Under the pieces are notes generated by a model. The model had not been told where the DNA came from. It did no database searches and was given only the letters and a program-made list of their open reading frames with translations. A stretch of DNA of 10,780 bases from Nitrospirota bacterium. GTDB taxonomy: Bacteria; Nitrospirota; Thermodesulfovibrionia; Thermodesulfovibrionales; SM23-35. Positions 5,774 to 10,780 of this stretch are shown in pieces (the stretch's first letter is position 1; every line of letters starts with the position of its first letter). The position numbers and the translations under genes were made by a program. Where the stretch lies: positions 1 through 10,780 of the forward strand of contig JACRGU010000162.1 in the NCBI GenBank assembly GCA_016212245.1, read 5' to 3'.

Positions 5774-6358
5774 ATGAAAGGGATACTCAAAATCTTGCCT
5801 GGATTGCTTCTCATATTCTTTTTTTATGCCCCTGCAATGGCAGACCCTGAAGTAAATTCAGGGCTTAAATGCTTGATCTGCCATGGTGCTATTAAGGGAA
5901 AAGTAGAAAAGACAAAAGTGGTAATAGTAGATATCTATATTGATGGAGAAAAATTCTCAAAATCTGTCCATGGCTCATTTGACTGTACAGCCTGTCATAT
6001 TGCATATCAGGGTTCTCCACATAAGGAGCCGGGTGGAGATATAAATAATAAGGACATTGCAGAGCTTGTGCCTTTTGTAAGAGCAAAAAGTAAGGTAGAC
6101 CCTGTTGCACAGGCTGCCTGCATAAAGTGCCATGCTTCCATCTATAAGACATTAAAGGAAAGCATACATGGACAGAATATATTTATTAAAAAAGAGATGG
6201 ATGGTCCACTCTGTCTTGACTGCCATGGGTCTCCTCACTATATTGCGCCAAAGACAGAAAAAGAATCTAAGGTAAACAAGTTTAACATTCTTCATACATG
6301 CGGCAACTGCCATGATAAAAAAGAATTAGCAAAAAATACAATTGGGGCGAATACATAA
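5774..6358 (+). CDS. Multihaem cytochrome c, N-terminal part (frameshifted)
   Basis: An exported c-type cytochrome. Residues 1-23 form a signal peptide (MKGILKILPGLLL... AMA|DP). Five CXXCH haem sites lie at 33-37, 71-75, 116-120, 147-151 and 176-180, with SVHG and SIHG motifs ahead of the second and fourth, suggesting repeated haem units and bis-His ligation. GGGAGG precedes the ATG. The frame ends at TAA 6356-6358, but the next frame (-1) carries on directly with EHSFHG...CNDCHDAHD, CSKCH and a membrane anchor. The gene is therefore almost surely one protein of about 316 residues and seven haems ending at 6723. The -1 frame is open only from 6316, so the change lies between 6316 and 6355, where two A6 runs occur (6317-6322 and 6331-6336). 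Restoring one A in the second run joins the frames. A sequencing or assembly error, a true mutation, or slippage are all possible. It heads a three-gene cytochrome operon. Confidence 0.9.
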   Translation: MKGILKILPGLLLIFFFYAPAMADPEVNSGLKCLICHGAIKGKVEKTKVVIVDIYIDGEKFSKSVHGSFDCTACHIAYQGSPHKEPGGDINNKDIAELVPFVRAKSKVDPVAQAACIKCHASIYKTLKESIHGQNIFIKKEMDGPLCLDCHGSPHYIAPKTEKESKVNKFNILHTCGNCHDKKELAKNTIGANT

Positions 6359-6723
6359 TCTATAAATATGAGCACAGCTTTCACGGTAAAAAATATCAAC
6401 TCGGGCATAAAGGTGCACCTATATGTAATGATTGCCATGACGCACATGATGTTAAAAGATGGGACGACCCTGCATCACCTGTGTCATGGGAAAACAGGGT
6501 TAAGACCTGCAGCAAATGCCATAAAGGCGCTGGCAAGAAGTTCGTGGCTGCAATGACACATAAAAAGGTTGGCAAAGACAATCCAATCCCCTATTACTCA
6601 GAAAAGATGCTCATTATCCTTACACTCTCTGTCTTTGCCTTTACTATCAGCCATGTTCTCCTCGAGGCCTATTCAGAGCTAAGGGACTACCTGAGAAAGG
6701 GAAAGGAGGAATCTCATGACTAA
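6337..6723 (+). CDS. Multihaem cytochrome c, C-terminal part with membrane anchor
   Basis: This is the continuation of the preceding cytochrome in the -1 frame. From about 6337 it reads YNWGEYIIYKYEHSFHG, then CNDCHDAHD, CSKCHKG, and a hydrophobic segment MLIILTLSVFAFTISHVLL with a short charged tail ending ESHD. It adds haem sites six and seven and a C-terminal transmembrane anchor that would hold the protein on the periplasmic face of the inner membrane. No usable start codon precedes CNDCH in this frame; the first is a GTG at 6481, inside the repeat, so independent translation would give a fragment with one haem and no signal peptide. The stop overlaps the cytochrome b start (6716) by 8 bases, which is normal for an intact operon. 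Treat it together with 5774-6358 as one gene. Confidence 0.85.
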   Translation, partial: YNWGEYIIYKYEHSFHGKKYQLGHKGAPICNDCHDAHDVKRWDDPASPVSWENRVKTCSKCHKGAGKKFVAAMTHKKVGKDNPIPYYSEKMLIILTLSVFAFTISHVLLEAYSELRDYLRKGKEESHD

Positions 6724-7447
6724 AACTACACTCTCAGAGGAGATCGAACGATTCCCAGTAATATTCAGGATTCAACACATAATATTATTTACAACTTTTT
6801 TGCTTTTAGCCTTCACAGGGTGGGCACTCAAATACCCTGAAGTAGAGCATGCAAAATGGTGGATAAGGATATGGGGTGGCCCGAAGACAGCAGGCACTAT
6901 ACATAGAATAGCAGGGATAACTATGCTCTTAGATTTTTCATGGCATGTTATTTACATGGTCTACCTGCTTTCTACAGGAAGGATGAAGCTACACCTTAAT
7001 ACAACAATAATACCTCTACCAAAAGATGTATTTGACTTATTTCAGAATATGCTTTACTTCGTCGGGCTCTCAAAGACAAAACCAGAATTCGGCAAGTATA
7101 GTTATATACAGAAGTTTGACTACTGGGCAGTCTTCTGGGGTATGGTGATCATTGGTTTTTCCGGTCTTGTGTTAGCCTTTCCAACCGAGATGGCTCATAT
7201 ATTTCCGAGATTTACCCTTAACTGGATATGGGAATTGATGAGGGTCCTGCACAGTGATGAGGCACTCTTAGCTATAGTATTCATACTCTTCTGGCACTTC
7301 TATAATGAGCATCTGAAGGTTGGGAAATTCCCAATGGCATGGACATGGCTAACAGGGAAGATATCCATAAAGGACCTCAAACATGAACATCCCCTCGAGT
7401 TTGAACTCCTTTTCCCTGATGCAAAGAAGGGAGGTCATAGTGAATGA
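6716..7447 (+). CDS. Di-haem cytochrome b (FdnI/HydC-like membrane subunit)
   Basis: A 243-residue integral membrane protein with four clear hydrophobic helices: about 17-37, 61-86, 136-156 and 179-199. Histidines suited to haem b ligation sit in or at the ends of helices 1, 2 and 4 (His21, His63, His77, His179, His194, His199). This pattern, TGWALKYP after helix 1 and the length of about 240 fit the cytochrome b561/formate dehydrogenase gamma/Ni-Fe hydrogenase cytochrome b superfamily, which passes electrons between the quinone pool and a periplasmic redox partner. No dehydrogenase or hydrogenase catalytic subunit is nearby. Both flanking genes encode multihaem c cytochromes with overlapping ends, so the partners are most likely those. 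GGAGG precedes the ATG. The direction of electron flow cannot be told. Confidence 0.9.
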   Translation: MTKTTLSEEIERFPVIFRIQHIILFTTFLLLAFTGWALKYPEVEHAKWWIRIWGGPKTAGTIHRIAGITMLLDFSWHVIYMVYLLSTGRMKLHLNTTIIPLPKDVFDLFQNMLYFVGLSKTKPEFGKYSYIQKFDYWAVFWGMVIIGFSGLVLAFPTEMAHIFPRFTLNWIWELMRVLHSDEALLAIVFILFWHFYNEHLKVGKFPMAWTWLTGKISIKDLKHEHPLEFELLFPDAKKGGHSE

Positions 7448-7989
7448 TGAGGCGAGGGGTAATTTTATTATTAATACTGATAGCCTCTGCCTTTACAGGC
7501 TGCAAAACAAAGGAAAAGATAGTAGTCCATGCAGGGGAAGAAAAAGTCCCTGTGCTTTCAGGCAGCGACCTGATAAAGGCAATCCCCTGTTTTAGATGTC
7601 ATTCTGAAGAGAAATTCTCAACAATGCAGGGGAGAGGGAAATTTTCGCATAAACCTCATACAGGCATTGGTATTCACTGTAATCAGTGCCACGAGGTTAA
7701 GGGACATCATAAGATAACTATCAATGCAGAGACCTGTGCCTGCTGTCACTCCTTGAAGACTATCACCTATCTATCAGGAGGCATGACAGCTATATTTAAC
7801 CATGAAAGACATACTAAGTTATTTAGCTGTAAGGACTGCCATCCTGAGATATTCCTGATGAAAAAAGGCTCTCACAAGATGAAGATGGATGACATGTATG
7901 CAGGGAAGTACTGTGGAAGCTGTCATAACGGCAAGAAGGCATTCACATCAATGGAATGCCAGAGGTGTCACTTATCTTTATCTCAGTGA
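7444..7989 (+). CDS. Hexahaem c-type cytochrome lipoprotein
   Basis: A 181-residue lipoprotein cytochrome. The N-terminus MMRRGVILLLILIASAFTGC is a lipoprotein signal with the lipid-bearing Cys at residue 20. Six CXXCH sites follow at 49-53, 79-83, 98-102, 129-133, 157-161 and 172-176. FSHKPHTG and FNHERHT are the distal-ligand motifs seen in the cytochrome c7/c3 type, so bis-His haems are expected. GGGAGG lies nine bases before ATG 7444, which overlaps the cytochrome b stop; a second ATG at 7447 is possible. It is the last gene of the operon and probably passes electrons between the membrane b/c subunits and other periplasmic or outer-membrane carriers. Whether it is retained at the inner membrane or sent to the outer membrane cannot be told from the Lys-Thr after Cys20. 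Confidence 0.93.
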   Translation: MMRRGVILLLILIASAFTGCKTKEKIVVHAGEEKVPVLSGSDLIKAIPCFRCHSEEKFSTMQGRGKFSHKPHTGIGIHCNQCHEVKGHHKITINAETCACCHSLKTITYLSGGMTAIFNHERHTKLFSCKDCHPEIFLMKKGSHKMKMDDMYAGKYCGSCHNGKKAFTSMECQRCHLSLSQ

Positions 7990-8008
7990 ACTTTCCCCTA
8001 CTCACTGA
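7983..8008. terminator. Hairpin across the convergent gene ends
   Basis: TCAGTGA (7983-7989) pairs perfectly with TCACTGA (8002-8008) around a 12-base loop. It includes the stop codon of the cytochrome lipoprotein and spans the stop codon of the convergent regulator. A run of six T lies a few bases further on the + strand (from about 8016). It might act as a weak bidirectional terminator, but the distance from stem to T-run is larger than usual. Confidence 0.3.
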
Positions 8009-9365
8009 TGCCGAGCTTTTTTATCTTCCTGTATAGTGTTGTGAGGTCAACACCGAGGAATGTAGCAGTCTCTTCTTTATTCCAGTTCCTCGCTGACAGA
8101 GTCTCGAGTATCAATTGCCTCTCAAAGCTATTCATGGCATCTTTCAGATTCTGTGGCTTCTCTTCAGGACTCCGAATCTTAATCCTGTCAGGCAATTCAG
8201 CAGGGGTTATTACCCCTGAGCTACAGAGCACAACAGCCCTCTCTATAACATTTCTCAATTCCCGAACATTACCGGGCCAGGAATAGCTATTTAGGATCTC
8301 AAATGCTTCAGGGCTTATACCCTTGATATTTTTATGATTTTCCTTGCTATATTTTTCGACAAAATGCTGCAGAAGTAGAGGTATATCCTCTCTCCTCTCT
8401 CTGAGAGGCGGTAGCTTTATTTCTATAACATTGAGTCTGTAGTAGAGGTCTTCTCTGAAAAGCCCTTTTTTCACATACTCCTCTATATTCTTATTAGTTG
8501 CTGTAATGAGACGAACATCTACAAACCTTGGTTTTGTATCGCCCAGTGGTAATACCTCACCAGTCTCGAGCACTTTTAGCAATTTAGCCTGAAGAGAAAG
8601 GGACATATCACCTATCTCATCGAGGAAAAGTGTTCCCTGGTCAGCCATTGTTATAAGACCACTTTTATCCGAGGTCGCCCCGGTAAAAGCTCCCTTTTTG
8701 TATCCGAATAATTCGCTCTCGAGAAGGGTCTCAGGTATAGCTGAACAGTTTATTGACATGAAGGGTTTATCCTTCCTCGGGCTGTTATAATGTATGATCT
8801 CTGCTATCAGTCCCTTCCCTGTGCCGCTCTCTCCAAGGATAAGGACATTACTTCGAGTAGGGATCACCTTTTCGAGCATCTCAAAGACACGCTGGATTTG
8901 CTGAGAAACCCCTATAAATTCCTTGCTGCCGAACTGCTGGCTCAACTGTTGTCTCAGAACCACATTTTCGAGGAGCACCTTCTTGTGTTCAAGAAGACGC
9001 CTTATCCTGAGCTTCACATCTTCATTAATAAAAGGCTTTACAATATAGTCACTTGCCCCCTTCTTCATGGCATCAACAGCAGATTCAACAGAGGCATATG
9101 CAGTCATTATTATCACTATGAGGTTCGGGTCTATCTGGAGTGCTTTTTCGAGAACCTGTATTCCATCCATGCCTTCCATCCTGAGGTCTGTGAGAACAAG
9201 GTCAAACTTATCTGTCTCTATCTTTTTCAACGCATCATATCCACTATACGCTATTGTGACCCTATATCCCTCCCTCGATAGAAGAAACTCAAGAGCCCTG
9301 CATATATCCCGCTCATCATCAACAACTAATACCTTGTATCCTGGATTATTCACAGTGAACTCCAT
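7998..9365 (-). CDS. NtrC-family sigma-54-dependent response regulator
   Basis: A 455-residue activator with the complete three-domain plan. The receiver domain (about 10-125) has acidic DDE at 16-18, the phospho-acceptor Asp60 (LVLTDLRM), Thr88 and Lys110. The AAA+ domain (about 150-385) has Walker A GESGTGKG (178-185), the sigma-54 contact loop GAFTGA (225-230), Walker B TLFLDE (245-250), and GNVREL near 365. A Fis-type helix-turn-helix closes the protein (about 412-452, ETATFLGVDLTTLYRKIKKL). It should remodel sigma-54 polymerase when phosphorylated. No histidine kinase is adjacent. The ATG at 9365 has no Shine-Dalgarno. A GTG at 9353 has GGAG six bases ahead and gives a start MNNPGYKVLVVDDE, which may be the true one. 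It is convergent with the cytochrome operon; targets are unknown. Confidence 0.95.
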   Translation of the reverse strand: MEFTVNNPGYKVLVVDDERDICRALEFLLSREGYRVTIAYSGYDALKKIETDKFDLVLTDLRMEGMDGIQVLEKALQIDPNLIVIIMTAYASVESAVDAMKKGASDYIVKPFINEDVKLRIRRLLEHKKVLLENVVLRQQLSQQFGSKEFIGVSQQIQRVFEMLEKVIPTRSNVLILGESGTGKGLIAEIIHYNSPRKDKPFMSINCSAIPETLLESELFGYKKGAFTGATSDKSGLITMADQGTLFLDEIGDMSLSLQAKLLKVLETGEVLPLGDTKPRFVDVRLITATNKNIEEYVKKGLFREDLYYRLNVIEIKLPPLRERREDIPLLLQHFVEKYSKENHKNIKGISPEAFEILNSYSWPGNVRELRNVIERAVVLCSSGVITPAELPDRIKIRSPEEKPQNLKDAMNSFERQLILETLSARNWNKEETATFLGVDLTTLYRKIKKLGISE

Positions 9366-9485
9366 TTCGATATAAACAGTTTCTTTGGTTTATTCAGTTT
9401 GTCTGCTATATTATCACCATATTTCCAGATTAACTTCAACTCGACAATCGTGTCCTTGTAAGCAGACATCCTGTTCTATCCCAAA

Positions 9486-9643
9486 GAGCGAAGGGCTCGG
9501 AATGACAAAATAGTAAAAATAAGAAAAAAGTTCCGGTTGTTTTGAATTATAAGGACATGATAAAATTGCTTTAATATACTTCGTCTATCCTGCCATTTTG
9601 GGGTATAGACGAACTTGTTCGGATATAACCGAGTCCTTCGCTC
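9486..9643. repeat. Inverted repeat pair bounding a 158-base segment
   Basis: GAGCGAAGGGCTCGG (9486-9500) and CCGAGTCCTTCGCTC (9629-9643) are inverted repeats matching at 14 of 15 positions. The segment between holds no gene but contains the hairpin at 9580-9613. Such ends resemble short dispersed non-coding repeats or a MITE-like element. No target-site duplication is evident, so the nature is uncertain. Confidence 0.45.
9580..9613 (+). promoter_or_regulatory. Hairpin/operator-like palindrome upstream of arsM
   Basis: TTCGTCTAT (9580-9588) and ATAGACGAA (9605-9613) are perfect 9-bp inverted repeats separated by 16 bases. The element lies about 60 bases before the arsM ATG, and just after a possible promoter (TTGTTT and GATAAA, 16 bases apart, about 9537-9564). 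It could be a leader hairpin or a regulator site. No T-run follows, so it is not an intrinsic terminator. It does not resemble the common ArsR operator core. Confidence 0.4.
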
Positions 9644-9670
9644 AGCAAAAGATATGAGAGGGAATTGAAA

Positions 9671-10519
9671 ATGAAGAAAGAAAAGATAAAGGAAATTGTA
9701 AGAGAGGGCTACGCCAAAATTGCAAAACAGGATGATTCCTGTTGTGTTCCTGTGAATTCGCGTTGTGGAAGCATGGGTTTAGCACAGGAGATTAGTAAGA
9801 AGATAGGATATACTGATGAAGAACTTAAAGCAGTTCCTGAAAGTGCAAACTTAGGGCTTGGTTGCGGGAATCCTGTTGCCCTTGCTTCTTTAAAGGAAGG
9901 CGAAACCGTTCTTGACCTTGGTTCAGGTGCGGGATTTGATTGTTTTCTTGCTGCTAACAAAGTTGGCAAAAATGGAAGAGTTATTGGTGTAGATATGACA
10001 CCAGGGATGATTGAAAAGGCAAGAGAAAACGCCAAGAAAGGCAACTACAGAAATGTAGAGTTTAGACTCGGAGAGATTGAAAACTTACCAGTTGCAGATA
10101 ATTCTGTCGATATAGTCATCTCGAATTGTGTTATCAACCTCTCACCTGACAAAAGAAGGGTTTTCGAGGAAGCACTCAGAGTCCTAAAACCAAGCGGTAG
10201 ATTGATAATCTCTGATATAGTTTTGTTGAAGGAACTTCCAGATTTTGTAAAGAATTCCATTGAGGCATATATTGGTTGTCTTTCTGGTGCAATATTGAAA
10301 GAGGAATATATCGGAACCATAAAAGCGGTAGGATTTCAGGATGTGAGGACAATTGATGAAACATCTTTTCCTATTGAGTGTATGGCTAATGATCCAACCG
10401 CTCAGGCTGTTATTGAGAATTTTAAAATACCGCCTGAAAGCGTAAAAGAGGTTATAAGTTCAGTTGAAAGCATAAAAGTTTATGGAGTTAAACCGAGTGA
10501 GGAAGGGTCGAATCTTTGA
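9671..10519 (+). CDS. arsM: Arsenite (As(III)) S-adenosylmethionine methyltransferase
   Basis: ArsM methylates As(III) using S-adenosylmethionine, giving methylated and eventually volatile arsenicals. The 282-residue product has SAM-binding motif I VLDLGSGAGFD (80-90), motif II GVDMTPGMIEKA (106-117), SNCVINLSPDK (151-161) and the post-motif region LKPSGRLIISDIV. The three arsenic-binding cysteines known from characterised ArsM proteins are all present: Cys65 (LGLGCGNP), Cys153 (SNCVIN) and Cys203 (IGCLSGA). Extra N-terminal cysteines are at 24-25 (SCCVP) and 32. The ATG at 9671 is preferred, with GAGGG eight bases before it; an in-frame TTG at 9665 lies only two bases after that site. No arsR, acr3, arsB or arsC is in the window, so arsM stands as a single gene here. 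Identity is firm. Confidence 0.95.
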   Translation: MKKEKIKEIVREGYAKIAKQDDSCCVPVNSRCGSMGLAQEISKKIGYTDEELKAVPESANLGLGCGNPVALASLKEGETVLDLGSGAGFDCFLAANKVGKNGRVIGVDMTPGMIEKARENAKKGNYRNVEFRLGEIENLPVADNSVDIVISNCVINLSPDKRRVFEEALRVLKPSGRLIISDIVLLKELPDFVKNSIEAYIGCLSGAILKEEYIGTIKAVGFQDVRTIDETSFPIECMANDPTAQAVIENFKIPPESVKEVISSVESIKVYGVKPSEEGSNL

Positions 10520-10595
10520 TATTGACAAGGATGTTACATTATCAGGGTCAAGAACAAAAAAGAGACTGTTTTTATTTAATTAGTATTATCCGCAT

Positions 10596-10780
10596 ATGAA
10601 AAAGTTAGTTGCAGGTTTCTCTGTTTTAATTGTTTCAGTGCTAATATTATATATTCCTCCGGTGGTAGCCAAGTCTAGGTCAAAAACTGTTAGTACTGAG
10701 AGTGCCACTGATGCCTTGAAGGATATTTTCTATTTGTGGAGCGATGAAAAGTTCGAAGACCTTTACGAATACGGTTTAAA
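10596..10780 (+). CDS. Exported protein of unknown function, N-terminal part
   Basis: An open frame runs from the ATG at 10596 to the window edge (61 codons visible). The product begins MKKLVAGFSVLIVSVLILYI with PPVVA|KS after it, a good Sec signal peptide with likely cleavage near residue 25. The mature part begins with a Ser/Thr/Lys-rich stretch, then TDALKDIFYLWSDEKFEDLYEYG, which looks like a helical segment. No family can be named from this much. No good Shine-Dalgarno is seen ahead of the ATG and no promoter beyond an isolated TTGACA at 10522-10527 lacking a -10. The 76-base gap after arsM shows no intrinsic terminator, so co-transcription with arsM is possible. Confidence 0.65.
   Translation, partial: MKKLVAGFSVLIVSVLILYIPPVVAKSRSKTVSTESATDALKDIFYLWSDEKFEDLYEYGL

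Noticed and set aside
6368..6556. 62-codon + frame starting at ATG 6368
   Set aside because: It is out of frame with the CNDCH/CSKCH haem motifs of the same stretch; the real coding frame is the cytochrome continuation.
8790..9375. Two open frames on the + strand opposite the response regulator
   Set aside because: The minus-strand protein has full receiver and AAA+ motifs here; the plus-strand frames overlap each other and show no family features.
10520..10595. Terminator or promoter between arsM and the last gene
   Set aside because: An AACA...TGTT pairing before a T-rich stretch is too weak, and the TTGACA at 10522 has no -10 at proper distance.

Overview
The window looks like a chromosomal segment of an anaerobic or microaerophilic Gram-negative-type bacterium. 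That reading rests on periplasmic multihaem c-type cytochromes, a haem lipoprotein, a sigma-54 dependent response regulator, a KorD-like ferredoxin and an arsenite methyltransferase. The moderate-to-low GC, the style of the Rho and RecN proteins and the c/b cytochrome module suggest Nitrospirota (Thermodesulfovibrio-like) or a deltaproteobacterial relative. This assignment is inference only; no rRNA or other decisive marker is present.

Left part (1-2463). A DUF72 protein runs leftwards off the edge from a GTG at 228. A 215-base gap full of ATAACCAA-type repeats follows. Then comes a 55-residue Trm112/UPF0434 zinc-ribbon protein (+), convergent with and overlapping a minus-strand pair: recN and, coupled through ATGA, a small 2x[4Fe-4S] ferredoxin.

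Middle (2464-5676). recN and rho are divergent. The rho leader contains a strong promoter-like sequence, a hairpin and a possible 7-codon ORF. Downstream of rho are an unrecognised 100-residue membrane protein, an overlapping hotdog thioesterase and a possible 52-residue hydrophobic ORF. Next are two tandem paralogous membrane proteins of about 110 residues. They are preceded by a good match to a -24/-12 (sigma-54) promoter and closed by a near-ideal intrinsic terminator.

Cytochrome operon (5774-7989). A multihaem cytochrome c with a C-terminal membrane anchor (seven CXXCH in total, but broken by a one-base frame change between 6316 and 6355), a four-helix cytochrome b of the FdnI/HydC type, and a six-haem lipoprotein cytochrome follow one another with overlapping ends. 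Together they look like a membrane quinol/periplasmic electron-transfer complex, comparable in plan to the Cbc-type inner-membrane cytochrome complexes of Geobacter. Convergent with it lies an NtrC-family response regulator with an intact GAFTGA loop, and no histidine kinase next to it.

Right part (9366-10780). A 300-base gap holds an inverted-repeat pair and an internal hairpin. arsM, encoding an As(III) methyltransferase with all expected cysteines, follows, then the start of an exported protein of unknown function cut by the window edge. The features most worth a second look are the frameshifted cytochrome, the cytochrome c/b/lipoprotein module as a unit, and the sigma-54-like promoter in front of the tandem membrane paralogs.
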